From Absidia repens (lineage: Eukaryota; Mucoromycota; Mucoromycetes; Mucorales; Cunninghamellaceae), in contig MCGE01000010.1 of the NCBI GenBank assembly GCA_002105175.1, forward strand, positions 992,001 to 1,056,000: DNA of 64,000 nt, in the 5' to 3' direction. The translations under genes were made by a program, and so were the position numbers. Position 1 is the first letter of the stretch. Each line of letters starts with the position of its first letter. The notes beneath the pieces are model-generated. The model had not been told where the DNA came from. It did no database searches and saw only the letters and a program-made list of their open reading frames with translations. Of this stretch, positions 32,763 through 45,553 are shown one piece after another.

Positions 32763-35700
32763 TTAATAGCCATCCGCATCAACAAACATCCTAGGTGCAA
32801 TATTCATAGCCATCAGTTCCTGGAATAGCAGTTTACAAGCGTAGGGAATATGGACTTGAGAGATTCTCGTCTTGTTTCGGCATGAGCGACATTCAAAGTT
32901 GCTTTTCTTCAGATTAGCAATAGCCATCAGACCACAGATATCACATACATGCACACGATAAGCATCAGAAGCATCAAACAAGCGTTCCTTTAAAAATTGG
33001 GCGACACCATGACTGATCATACTATTTTTTTTTCAAGAAAAGAAAAGGCAATTAACATACATATAACATCCATATTACATAGGTAGTAGAAGAGATTCTT
33101 ACCAATCACGTTCCATTTCACCAAATCGTAAACCACCATCTCTTGATCGACCTTCCACAGGCTGTCTCGTCAGAATTTGCACTGGGCCACGAGCACGACT
33201 GTGAATCTTGTCATCGACCATATGCTTCAAACGTTGATAGTAGGTTGGGCCAAGGAAGATCTGAGCATTGAGTTTTCGGCCTGTGAATCCATTGTACATG
33301 ACTTCAAATCCGCGCGATTGATACCCTTGTGCTGCCAGAGCTTGAGAAATAGCTTCCACAGTAACATCCGTAAATGGTGTAGCGTCCCCTTCGTTCCCAG
33401 TCAATGTTGATACCTTGCCAAGCAAACATTCAATCATGTGCCCAATCGTCATACGAGATGGAATAGCGTGTGGATTGATGATGAGATCCGGTGTGATGCC
33501 TTCGGAAGTGAATGGGAAGTCTTCTTGACGATATGTAACACCAATTGTCCCCTTTTGACCGTGACGAGATGCAAATTTGTCACCCATTTGCGGCACACGT
33601 GTTGATCGTACCCGTACCTTGACAAATTTGAGCCCGTCCTGGTTGGTTGTCAGCATCACTTGATCCACAATACCCGTTTCCGTACTGCGTAGAGGTGTGG
33701 ATGCATCGCGTTTGTTGTGTGATTGTGTACGTTGTCCGAGTTCTTCTGATTCCTGTGGGATAGGCGCTGTTTTGCCAATAATGATATCATCGCCAGAGAC
33801 CCGAGTTCCAGGTGCAATCAGTCCATCCTCTTCTAGTTTTTCATATGTCCCATGTTTCAGTCGTAGAGTGTTGTCGCGAGTAGGTTTTTCGAATTCTTCC
33901 ATAAACATCATTCCTGCCTTCTTTTCTGCATCCATGTATGTTCGCAAGAATAAACTTCGGAATAGACCACGATCGATACTGCTTTGGTTCATGATCACTG
34001 AATCTTCTTGGTTGTAACCAGAATAGCATAGGATGGCAACAATGGCATTTTGTCCTGCAGGTAGTTCCCGGAAACGTAAAAATTCCATTGATCGTGTGGT
34101 TGTCAATGGTTTCTGTGGATAGTATAAGATGTTGGCCAATGTGTCCATACGAGTTTGGAAGTTGGTAAGATATACGCCCATAGCCTGTTTACCCATCGCA
34201 GATTGATATGTATTACGTGGTGACTAACATAGTATATAAAAAAAAAGGATCAGAAAAAGTTTGACTCAATGTACGAATGGTGTGAATGTTTTACCTGATT
34301 GTGATCGGGGAATGGAATAATACTTGCACAAATACCAAGGATCATACTAGGATGAATTTCGCAGTGAGTCCAAGTATGAGAGTAGTTGCCAGTTTGACTC
34401 TTGACACGACTAGCCAGATCACGAGCTTGTTGGAGAGGTGCACCATATTGAGCAGCCATGTGTGATTCATTCAGATCTTCAGGGGTCATACAAATCATCG
34501 CCGTTTCTTCTTCATCAGCATCCACATATTCAACAATACCGTCAGCTACCAGGTTTTGCCAGTGATATTCATCTTCAGGATCCTGTAAACGTTCCAAGGT
34601 TTCACGAGTCATGCGTAGTTGCTGATTGTCCACCAAGAAAAGAGGTCTACAGCACCGACCAGCATCTGTGTACATACGCAGTTCCTTTTCACGAATATCC
34701 CGAACAATACTGACTTCAGGGGAGATATCAACCGACCGACGCATCTGTTTAAGAGCATTGACAAGTTCCCCAGGATCACGATGGACACCGATCCAGACAC
34801 CATTGACAAAGACCTTGGTGGCATCAGCAATAGTTCGAGGATTGAGTTCTTCCAAATTTTCCATTGCCCATTCTTCCAAAAACATGACCACTGGTTTGGC
34901 AGATGAACCAACTGAGATATAAGACATAAGCGCCAAATTCTTGACCAGACCACACGCTTGCCCTTCTGGTGTTTCTGCCGGACATACCAAACCCCAATGT
35001 GTGTTGTGTAATTGACGAGGTTTAGCTATTTTCCCATCACGACCAATAGGAGTGTTGCAACGACGTAAATGTGACAGTGTAGATGCAAACGTGTATCGAT
35101 TGAGCACTTGAGAGACACCAGCCCTTGCTTGCATCGCCTTCTTTTGGTCACCCCAGTTGCCAGTAGCCAAGGAATACTTGAGCCCATTAGTGATTGTGTT
35201 TGATTTGACAGCCAGAGTAAGGTTGAATTCACGACTTGACTCGATACACTAAGAAAAACAAAACAAAATCAATTCACTATGACTTCCTCTTCGCCGTCCC
35301 TTTCCTTTTTTTTTTTTTTTTTTTTTTTTTTACCTTTTGTAAATATCTAGCCACATCTTTTGTGAGTTTTCTAAATAACAGTCTGAATAAACCAGCCATA
35401 AGAGGACCAGCCAAATCCATTCGCTTTTTCCCATAATGATCCCGATCATCCAATTCTCGTCTTTCCAGAGCAGCCAATAATAATCGATGGATCATATAAC
35501 CAAAGAAGTATGATTTCCGGGTTTCTGTCTTGTATGCTGTTCCCACGTGTGGCAAGAGTTCCTTTTGCAAGATTTCCGATGCATATTTGACACGTCGTTC
35601 TCGAGTAGCGCCCACCGTTGTCCCTCTTTTTCCAATATAATCCAAAGCTACATCTTGATCTTGAATAACAAATGCTTCTTCGATGGATGGTTTGAGCAGT

Positions 35701-37067
35701 TCCAACATTTCGTAATCGCCTCGGTCGTAGCAAATATGTTCCAAGACATCACGATCAGAGACCTGACCCAAGGCACGGAAGACCACCACAATAGGCACAT
35801 CAGATCGGATATATGGTAAGGTCGCACGGATACACTGACCACTCGACCCACGTTCGGCAGAAGACCGCATCATTTTGATTGATAGAGGTGACGCATTCTT
35901 AGAGCCCTTTTCGGATTGTGATCTGATTTCCGCTGTGTATTGGATGTTGGATGGGGGTGCTTTGGAGAAGACATAGACAGTGTTGGTAGCCATACGTTCT
36001 TGAGCAATCAAAACCTTTTCTGAGCCATTGATAACAAAGTAGCCACCCATGTCAAAGGAGCATTCGTTAAGTTCGTGCATTTCGCTTTCAGGCATGTCGT
36101 GTAAGATACAATAAGTCGATCGAAGCATAATGGGAACCTAAAACAAAAATAAAACGTCAGGGTCTTTTTTTCATATTGTTGCCTTTCAATATACACACTC
36201 TTTTGATTTACCTTGCCAATGAACACCTTTACCCAAGGAGCACCATCAGGTCCATTTTCATCAACAAATAGATCGTTTGGGTTTCTAATAGGGTTGTTTG
36301 GATCTTGAGGGATAGCAATTTGTGTTCGTTTCTTCATGTCGACGTAAAGTGGAGAAGCATACCTATAAGGATTTTCGTCAATTTTGATTTGTATCTAAAC
36401 AATAATAGAGTTGAAGTCAAAACTTACGTCAGGTTCCGAATACGAGCTTCTTGGGGAAACATAGGTTGAGTGCTACCATCTGCTTCCGTCATGGTGGGTT
36501 TTGAGAGGTAGATTTGACCAAATTCGATAATGTACCGTTTCTATAATCAAGAAAATGATTGAATGAGATATTCTTGTATTCACTAATCCGTATTCTAGTG
36601 CAATCTTGCATTCTTTCGTACCGTGACATCACCATCGCCACCAACGTGCTGTAATACAAGATTGGAGTTTTCGTCGACTAGTTCTTGCATGGTGTTTTGT
36701 ACAAATTCATCAAAGGAATCCAGCTGTTGCCGTACCAGACCTTTTTCATCAAAGAAGGACGAAATAACTGACCAGCAATCTTCTTGTCTATAAATTAGCA
36801 ATACCATAAATTATAAGTCAATCAAATACAGAATTCAGTTTTTTTTCGTGTTGTGTGCCGTGTTATCATGTGTTGTTATTGTTGTTGATGTTGATTTTTG
36901 AAGACTTACGTTATAGGTTCTTCTTCATAACCGACTTCGCCTTCCGGTAAGAAGTATTCTATCAACAAGATAAAATAAAAAACAGTGAGTTATTATATTC
37001 TGACTGTTAAGGTAAGAATGGATCAAAAGCACAAACCTGTTTCGGTAAAGTTATAGCCTTCATCCAT
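32763..37067 (-). CDS. RPB2: DNA-directed RNA polymerase II subunit RPB2
   Basis: Second-largest subunit of RNA polymerase II. About ten exons. The start [20 protein letters not shown] is at 37067. Later exons carry [25 protein letters not shown] hybrid sequence, the lobe, [18 protein letters not shown], the [17 protein letters not shown] motif, and [11 protein letters not shown] joined to [15 protein letters not shown]. The anchor zinc site is [14 protein letters not shown] followed by CRSCRNKT. The C-terminus is RMFVDADGY. These point to Pol II rather than RPA2 or RPC2. The intron at about 35332-35250 begins GTAAAA followed by a poly(A) run of about 26 nt. It shares a head-to-head promoter with TTI2. 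Confidence 0.96.
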
Positions 37068-37239
37068 TTCAAGGAATAAAAATGAAAATGAAAAAAGAAA
37101 TCAATGGAAGAAAAATATGAGAGATGCCGCAATTGAAAAAAAAAAATTCAAGCCACGGTGCTGACTTTAAAATAAATTCTGATACTTTTTTGGATTGAAC
37201 TCGAGCTTTTTTTTTTTATTTTATTTCCTTCATTTACAA
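37068..37239. promoter_or_regulatory. Divergent promoter RPB2 / TTI2
   Basis: 172 bp between the start codons of RPB2 (minus) and TTI2 (plus). It has an A tract near 37137-37147 and a T-rich run at 37208-37219. No TATA box is evident, as is usual for housekeeping pairs. Confidence 0.55.
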
Positions 37240-38689
37240 ATGGAACCCCAACTGAATTTTCTTCAACATTTCGCTACTCAATATTGTCAACATGATATAA
37301 ACCCAAATGACATATCAGCGCACATATTCACTGAGCATATGAATGATGTTTTCAACTTTTGTATTAAACCTTCGTTCCCTGCTCAAAGCCAACAACTTCA
37401 AACGCGACAACGTTTTCAACCCATTTCAACCGACGATGAAAGTATGGTAGAACAATTATGGAAAAAATGGAAAATGGATATGATACTGTGGATATAATAG
37501 AATGGATAGTGAGTACAAGCTCGGTAAGTTGAAAAAATAAAATACGCTTGGCTTGATGTTACTGACCTCTCCTTGTGTCGTGGAATATAGAGTGATGAAT
37601 TGGAGCGCATACTACCGAAAATTATGCCTCTTGTACTTCGTGTTTTGGACGATTATGATGTTGAATACAAGACTCGTGGTGTTTTGTTGGTGCATGAAAT
37701 GATCAGCGTACTGGACCTTACTGTGATTACCAAGTTTGGGCTGGAAAATGTATTTATCGATGTAAGTATAAGATATAACTTGAAATGGGTATTTTTTCAC
37801 CATAAACTCACAATTATCTTTTTTGTATAGGCTCTTTTCAAGTGTCTGACTTATTTGACAGAAGACCGAGATTTGCCATTGCTGAAGTCTGCTTACTCGT
37901 GTTTGATGGACTTGATCAACAAATCAAAACCTGCGGAATCCAAAGAACGGAGTATCCTTTATGAAAAGATGATGATGGATGGTGTTGTGCCGGGGTTGAC
38001 TTATGCTGGAAACAAACCAAAGTTCTTATTAGTGTTACTGGAAGCAATCGATGGACTGACGGCGGAACTTGGTGTTTTACTCGTCCGGTATCTGAAGGTA
38101 AAAAGCGATTCCCAAAAACGTATGACATCTGTATGACGACACTACTCACCTATTTTTCTTTCAGGTGTCTCTTTTTGGTATATGTAACGGACTGTGTTCT
38201 ATCGATACCAACATTAATCAAGTTGCATTGACATCACTTGAACACGTAATTCAGCAAACATCGCCAAGGTAAAAAATAAATAAAATAGAAAACACCGTTT
38301 ATAGATACTGCTGATAATAATGCTATTACTGATTAGGATGGCACCTTATGGCAGTGATGTTTTGCGGGCTCTAGTGACGCTCTGGTTGAATCATTGTAAC
38401 AAGAAAGGTAACAGAAAAAAAAAGAATGTAATGGTACAAAATGATATGACGACTTAACGTAGATTTGAATAGATAACGATACCAGTCAAATACTATGTGA
38501 AAGAATCAAAATTATCTATCGTTTACTATACGATGTATGCCAGGATCAGTTAAAGGTATGTTTATCAAAGTGAGGTATTGAATGTTATGTATGACGGCTA
38601 CTAAACAGTTTTGCTTTTGGTTTCAATAGACTGATGCTCAAGCTTTGATGGATTTGGATCGGGCGTCATTTGAACCACTCTTAGCATAA
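37240..38689 (+). CDS. TTI2: TTI2-like subunit of the TTT complex (apparent frameshift)
   Basis: HEAT-like helical protein of the Tel2-Tti1-Tti2 complex, which stabilises PI3K-related kinases such as TOR and ATM. The start MEPQLNFLQHFATQYCQHD is at 37240. Six or so short exons carry IMPLVLRVLDDYDVEYKTRG, FGLENVFIDALFKCLTYLTE, LTSLEHVIQQTSPRMAPYG and a C-terminus EPLLA. In exon 1 the frame from the start breaks at an AAAAAA run (37462-37467). The frame before it ends QLWKK and the frame after it begins MENGYDTVDIIEWIVSTSS, which splices in phase to exon 2 (37591). One extra A would fuse them. A start at 37458 would avoid the break but lose about 70 residues. Family assignment rests on the VDDY/RG segment and overall pattern. 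Confidence 0.8.
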
Positions 38690-39021
38690 CACTCAATACT
38701 TTATCCCTTAGAATTATAGAATACTCAATACATTGATACCCCCGCCCCTCCATTCTTTCTCTCTCCCTACTAATAAACTATATATTTTGTCTATCATTTC
38801 CCCTCGGCACAACTTGAACGGTGTTTGAAAATTTTCATGTTTGCAGATATTTTCTTGCATGTCACACAAACCCTTTTTTTTTCCTTTTCCTCACTTTTTT
38901 TTTAAAAAAAAGATAATCCTTCTTCCATTATACAACATTGATCTCACTATTCTTGATTTATCCTCTTTGTCTTTGTTATTGTTGAACAAGCTGGTTTCAT
39001 CCTTCTTTTTTACTGGCAACA

Positions 39022-40618
39022 ATGAAGTACTTGCAAGTGTGTCAGGCATTATACGATTACCAAGCTAGGACACCAGATGAAATCAATATCAATGAAAGCG
39101 ATATTCTCTATATTATCGATAAGGAAGACGACGATTGGTGGAAGGCAGAAATCAAGCAAGTATCTAGTGGAAATACTGGACCCATAGGCTTAGTGCCAGC
39201 AACGTATTTGGAGGAGGTAAGCTTTTCAAAAAATCGAGGCCTCCCTGCTTGGCACCTCCTATTTGACTATGTGTATGATACTGATTTCTTCTGTATATAG
39301 GTGATTCCAATTGGAAAGTTGCGCGCTGAATACTACTATGTTGCTCAACAAGAAGAAGAAATTTCGTTTGGTGAAGGTCAGGACTTGTGGCTCCTTGAAC
39401 GTGATGATCCTGATTGGTATCTTGTCAAACTGGACAATGGCGACATTGGTCTGGCTCCCTCAAATTATGTCCAAATCATTGATGCTACAACAGATCAACA
39501 GCAACAACAGCAACAACAGCAACAGCGGCAGCAAAGTGAACCTGCCTCTGCTTCTCCAAATGTAGTACCAACGCCAATAAACACTACTCCACCAGTATCA
39601 GCAACGCAATCTATACAGGTATGGACCATCTTTTCGCCATGCGCCGATTTGTTTTGCTAACATTGTTTTTCTTCTTATTCCCCTTTTAGCAACAAACTGG
39701 TCGAAAGGAAATCAGCGATGAAGCCCAGTCATGGATTGTATGCGAATATGATGCCGCGAAAAAGAAGAAAAGGAAGGGAAAAGGCAATTTATTGGTGGGC
39801 AATGCGATGCTATGTTATGGAAGTGAAACCGACAAAACGAGTCCGGTTCAGCAATATCCTATTCTCGACGTATCCAAATACTTGTATAACAGCAAAACTC
39901 TACATATTGAAATTGATGGTAGCAATCCCGCCGTATTGGACTTGCAGGCATCTTCAAAATCGGAAGCAAAGGCGATTGTCGTCAAGATTACGGATTCTCG
40001 AAAGACAGCTCAGCTAGCAGCCACCCATATATCGCAGCAGACAACAGTACCACCAGTCAACAACATCGCGAATTCTACAACGAATGGCACCAAGCGCACT
40101 ATTACTAGAGAATCACGATGGGCAAGCTCGCTCTATGCATTTGAAGCGGAAGGCGGGGAAGAAATATCCGTTGGGGAAAATGAACAGATTTTGGTGACGG
40201 ATTATGATCGGGACGATGGATGGTGTCGTGTGGAAACGGTGGATGGAAAATCTGGTATTCTTCCGTCCTCATACGTTCAATTCTACGACGATGACGGTAA
40301 TCAAAATGAAATGCCTGGAACCGCAGCGGAGAATGGTGGTGTGGATAGTGCAACAAGTGACGAAGTGGAAGCTTACATGCGACGTCAGCAAGAGCTACAG
40401 GATGCTATGCAATTACAAGATCAACGATCCTCTGCTAGAAGGGAAACCCAATCCAAGGAAATCCAGAAACGAAAGGTCGACCAGCAAACACGTGATAAAC
40501 AGGAACGAGAACGTCGTAGAAGGGTACAAGAAGCTGCTCAGTTTGCCGAAATGACTAGACAACGACAAATGGAAGATGAACGAATACTGCGTGAAACGGC
40601 TCCAAGGTCATCTGTAAG

Positions 40619-40653
<35 letters not shown>

Positions 40654-42909
40654 AAACTACCACTCTCGTATCAAAGCAGCGGCTCACATTTTTTTCTTTT
40701 TTCGACTTAGTCAATATCTCCCCATGCTTCTAGCAGTCTTCCACGTTCAACCTCAGCTCGCCAAAATTTACCTAGTAAGTCAAATAATGAATCGAAAAAG
40801 AAAGATATTCAATAGTATTGTTTCTTATCAATTTTCTTTGATTCAACCAGAACCTGATCCTGATAGATTGCGCACTTGGACTGATCGAAGTGGATCTTTC
40901 AGGGTGGAAGCTCAATTCTTGGCGTATACCGATGGAAAACTACGCCTCCACAAGGCAAACGGGGTCAAAATCGATGTGCCTTTAGTGAAAATGTCAGCTG
41001 AAGATATACGGTGGGTGGAACGTCGAACGGATCAGCCTGTGGGAAGCATTACCAAAAAGATCAATGAAGAAAAAACGCCCGAAATGCCACCTCGTCCAAA
41101 TCCATCAACCGCTGCACCCGATGAACAACCTAGAGGAGGAGGAAGTGGATCAGCAAAAGGAAAGAAACCGACGAACTCCAATTGGGATTGGTTTGACTGG
41201 TTTATGATGATTGGTATCCCTATGCAAGAAGCTCTGGTGTACTCCTCCGCTTTCAAGGCAGATAATTTGGATGATAGCAATCTTACTCAACTCACGCACA
41301 AGCAGATGAAAATGCTGGGAATGAAAGAAAGCCATGTACAGCGTATGGAAAGGTATATAGATACTGAAAATGTGGAACCTCCCTCAGATGGTGAAGATGA
41401 CAACAATACTCGACAAGATGATGTTGCTCTCCAACGACAAATTGAAACAGACGAAGAAATGGCAAAACGGCTTCAAAAATCATGGAATGAAGGCAGAGGA
41501 AAAGAAGGTAAACTCAATATAATATAAATATGGATACATACCAGTTCGCCCATGCTAACTAAAACTTACGATTTATTATCTCCTTTATGTAGCATCATCT
41601 TCCTCCTCATCATCAAAGGCAAAATATTCCGTATCAGCACAAAAGGAAATGCACCCCGATCTTTTGGATTTTCTTGGTTCTGGATCAACACCTTCCAACA
41701 ACGAGCAAGCTGTCAAAAATGCGTCTGGTGGCCATAGTGATCTCATTGGATTTAGCGACGACGCATGGGCGCCACGACCAATAAAAGAAGTCAGTCCATC
41801 CCAACCACAACAATCACAACATGTACCGAAACTCGATCAACAACCTGTATCATCACCTGTAGATACGGCTTTTCAACAATCATCAGTGACTGCATCTACA
41901 TATCCACAAACGACAACACCACCTTCTTCATCGGCACAGTCAATCATTCCTGCGGCTTCGCCTCAAAATTCAAAGTCCATTGATCCAACTCTTCTTCAAT
42001 GGCAAAACACTTCATCATCAGGTGGATCAACCCAATTACCCAATAACCAGCGGCCATCTTTGAATGACTTGTCCCAACAAGAGCAGCTACGAAAACACCA
42101 ACAGCAACAACGTCAGCAATCCCTTTTAGAACAACAACAGACGATCATCATGCAACAGCAACAACAAATTCAACAACAACAAATACAACAGCAACAAATA
42201 CAGCTGCAGCAACAGCAACAAAATCAGAATCAGCTTCTACAGCAGACAACAGGATATCAGCAACCCAATGGTTTCGGTATGCAGAACAATGTATCAGGTG
42301 CTCCTCAACAGCAATTGCCACAAATAACCGGGTATCTACAGCAACATCAAATAACAGGTTATATTCCCCAGCAGCAGCAACAGCCACAACAACTACAACC
42401 ATTACAACCCACTGGATTATCCGCTGCAGGTCAGTCAATGTATCAGCATCAACAACAAATACCAACACAGGCTACTGGACGCAACTGGAACTCTTCAACA
42501 CCAGATAATCCATTCGGATCACCGTCTGTTTATCCTCAAATGACAGGAGCTACTGCTGCTTCTGCTGCTGCTCCAGGCAGTGTTCTATCCTTCTCGACTC
42601 CCAATCCCAATGCGTTCACCTCAAGCCCCATGCAACCTACCTCGTCGACGGCTTATCTACAACAACTCCAACCTCAAATGACAGGTATTCAGCAAACGGA
42701 ACTCTCTGGTGCTCGTGACAAATATGCCGCCTTTCGTACACCAAACGCTGATGTGTTTACGCAAACTGGGTCCATGCAACGTAAGTTCTACTGCAAACAA
42801 AAAAAAAAAGGTAATTTTTTTAATTTTTTTTTTTTTTTTTTTTTTTTTGTGCTTAGATGGTCAATCAGGATTTTCCCAGAACAATCAGCAATATGGACAA
42901 GGATGGTAA
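39022..42909 (+). CDS. SLA1: Sla1-type endocytic SH3 adaptor
   Basis: Actin-patch adaptor for clathrin-mediated endocytosis. Two N-terminal SH3 domains: one starts at VCQALYDYQARTPDE, the other at RAEYYYVAQQEEEISFGEGQ. After a linker with a diverged GRKEISDEAQSWIVCEYDA domain comes a third SH3, SRWASSLYAFEAEGGEEISV, then a charged coiled segment. Next are the SHD1 domain (LRTWTDRSGSFRVEAQFL) and the SAM-like SHD2 (WDWFDWFMMIGIPMQEAL). The tail is Gln-rich with repeats of the LxxQxTG type (LPQITGYLQQ, QITGYIPQQ, LQPQMTG, IPTQATG), which in yeast Sla1 are Prk1/Ark1 phosphorylation sites. It also has an NPF motif (PDNPFGSP) that can bind EH domains. Exons include 39022-39215, 39301-39618 and 39691-40614. 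The stop is at 42907. Confidence 0.94.
40624..40651. repeat. (AT)n microsatellite in a Sla1 intron
   Basis: A TA dinucleotide run just inside the donor of the intron after the third SH3/coiled exon (TCTGTAAGTGAA then TATATA...). Likely length-variable. Confidence 0.8.
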
Positions 42910-43479
42910 ATTGTAGTTGATATTCCAGATACATTATCATTTTGAAATAAATAAAAGAAAAAAAGTATTTTTACTACTATATACTGCCGATTTCTTTTTG
43001 CACCATTTTAGTTTTTTGACAGACTGTTTTTATTTTATTTGAATATATACATTTGAATCATTTTCAAGGGGAAGAGGCTGATAAAAAAAAAAAACGGGGG
43101 ATGGGTTAGATCAAATGTTGGAGGAAGCACTGTATTGAAAAAAATGGTAAAGACGGGATGACTGTTTGTGAATATCTATGATAACAAAATGGAAAGTCTA
43201 CATATACAAAACCTTCAAAACAGATGTCTTTTTGTTTTCTATTGGAATACATATTTGAATGTTATTGTTTTTTATTGAATGAAAGAAATTTACGGATTGA
43301 TATATATATATGTATATAAATAAATAAAAAAGCGACTAAAGGAATAGATAAGCTATGGGTGGGTTGAGACAATCGAAGTAGGATGGGGGTTACTATATAT
43401 CAGCAAAGAAAGTACGGGGGGAGGGGAAGGGGGAGTCTATATACAAAATAAAATATAAAAAATAAAAAACTGTCTACAT
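42910..43479. other. Convergent 3' flanks of Sla1 and mL54
   Basis: Between two converging genes. AAATAAATAAAAG at about 42945 is a candidate poly(A) signal for Sla1. The rest is AT-rich with a purine-rich run at about 43418-43435. No gene seen. Confidence 0.5.
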
Positions 43480-43941
43480 CTACGTCTTCTTGTCCTTCAT
43501 AAAGTTTTCCAGTTTGATAGCGTCTCGGTTCTTCTTGCGGTGGAACTGACGGTGAGTGGGTTTGGTGGTTTTTTGCTTTTGTTTCTTTTCATCCAACAGG
43601 TCCCATAGCCACATTGGGTATTCGGTGTCTTCTAAAGCAATAGGGTCTTTTCCATCCTTCAAAAAGTTGATGCCATTTAACGTTACGCCAGCTGGTACGG
43701 AGGAGGGTTTTCTCGATTGTGCTTGTGTCGTTCCTATGTATAGAAGAGAAAAAGGAGGTGGTGGTGGTGGGAGGGGGGGTATCAGAAAGCAGTGCGTTTT
43801 TTTCAAGTGTTGTCTGGTTTAAAGTATATTACCTTCGGCTGAAAAAGAAGTTGTTTGGTTGGCAACAGTTGATGTGGAATGAAGATAAGACCGCCGAACA
43901 CAAATACGTTGACGTAAGGTTTGACGTACTGATGAAAGCAT
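43480..43941 (-). CDS. Mitochondrial large-subunit ribosomal protein mL54
   Basis: Two exons, start at 43941 and TAG at 43480. The N-terminus MLSSVRQTLRQRICVRRSYL is a strong mitochondrial presequence (Arg-rich, no acids). Exon 1 ends at the codon for AEG; exon 2 begins TTQAQSRKPSSVPAGVTLNG. The core NFLKDGKDPIALEDTEYPMW is the mL54 (yeast Mrpl37) signature: glycine-rich loop, then DPxALxDxEYPxWLW. The tail is basic (KKNRDAIKLENFMKDKKT). About 130 residues, normal for the family. The intron ends with a C/T-rich stretch that reads as GGTGGTGG on the plus strand. Confidence 0.9.
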
Positions 43942-45553
43942 GGAAGACAGTTGACAAGCAAAAAAAAAAAAAAAAGGGTTCCTGTTTTATTTTTTCACCT
44001 ATCCAACGAATGAGTCGCCAGCCACTTTATTCAATCCCCGCTGTCAAAATACCAGAAATGCTCTATATGCGCATTTTGTTGCAGATCATTTTTTTAAAAA
44101 AAGAAAACTAGTACAGAGAGCATGTTCCGTTCAAAGGTATCGTTAAATATTTCAGGACCAAACGAAACTCGCTTAAATATTATCTTTGAAATGTTTTTGT
44201 GTATCAAAAATCAGATAACTGTCCTGAGTAAGTGAGTGGGGGCGTCAGCTAGTATATTTTTTACTACCTAAAAAGGTCAAAGTAGACATACCATACTTAC
44301 CATATCGATTCTAAGCTTTCATGTATTTTTCTTTCCATCAAAAGTTAACTGCTTTACACCAGACTCCAGCGCTTCCCTAAATATTTTGTTTAGGCGGAGA
44401 TGGAATGGCCTCATTGTCTCTATTCAAGTTGTCTTCCTCCCCCGGATTTTTGACCCAAGTCGTCTTCTTAAGCCGGAGTTGATACAGAATCAATAAGTTT
44501 TTTCATTTATAAAGTTCAGCCTAAGAGGAACCTAAAAATAAGCGATATAATTTTCTTGGAAAACAGGCGTTTCTTCAGTTTCCCGGAAAAAAAAAAAAAA
44601 GAAATCACATCCTGATCATTACAGACAGACACTTGAAAATTACTAACAAAAAACTAGAAAATAGTAAGTTTTAGAAAAAAATTACATTTATTGCCTTTTA
44701 CGCAAGGTGGATGGAACAAAACTATCTGATGATCAAATAGAGTCTCGCGAAAGTGGGACGAATTTCATTGTAGTCATTCGATTTGGTAAAATCCAGTGTT
44801 ATCTTTGGTGCTGGGACGAATTTTATTGGATGCGATAGCGAGGACATTGAAAATATATTTATTGTTTTATTCGATCTGATGAACTTCTTGAACCAAAGAA
44901 CGGTCACCCAATCAAAAGTGTTATGGCTGACACCATCGATTGGCATTTTGATCTCTTTTTGCTTCACTATGGTGATCTATAGTATAAACTTGGTCAAAGA
45001 TCTTTACCAAGATTGGCTTTTTGAACTTAATCGACCCCATCTTTGGTTGTACTATAAGAGTGGGAAAAGTCGTTTGATTATTCCCACAATCATTATTGTG
45101 CAAGATTTGCTGTCAGCAACGCCTTTTTGGTAAATTCTACACTATTGAATGTCAAATAGCTGATAGCTATTTTTTTTTTCTTATATACTGAAACAAGAAT
45201 TAATGGAATAAACTGGTAATCGGACATTGAATAAATTCCTTTTTAATAAAATGGATCCTTTTTTTCTTTTTTTGTTTTGTTTTCTCTACCTTTCTTCCAA
45301 GTTTTACTGATTTTTCCAACTCTTACTTTTTTGTACTACTAAAGTAACCTTTTGAAAAAGCACCTCATTCTTGCCTTTTATTCATAACCCCTTCGTTATC
45401 AAAAAATCGAATTTGCTATCCGGGCGCCTGGCCACAAATAGACCTATCTTTTAGTATTTATTCTCTTCTCACCCTTTCCCCTTCTTTATTACTCCTTTGC
45501 TTCTTCTCCCTCTCTCTCTTTTTTTGTTCTACTGATTCTATTATTTATACACA
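43942..45553. other. Long gene-poor spacer with permease leader
   Basis: Contains an A tract at 43961-43975 and GC-richer patches near 44360-44480. An imperfect direct repeat (CAAGTTGTCTTCC at about 44426 and CAAGTCGTCTTCT at about 44457) is present. An open frame at 44783-45133 has no ATG start or known motif. From about 45240 the sequence turns pyrimidine-rich up to the permease ATG, typical of a fungal 5' leader. No gene can be supported. Confidence 0.4.

Noticed and set aside
42148..42468. Minus-strand Val/Ala-rich ORF
   Set aside because: Antisense shadow of the Sla1 poly-Gln tail.
44783..45133. Open frame of about 116 residues upstream of the permease
   Set aside because: It opens at TTG, has no ATG near its front, no known motif, and no supporting splice sites; the opposite strand is open too.
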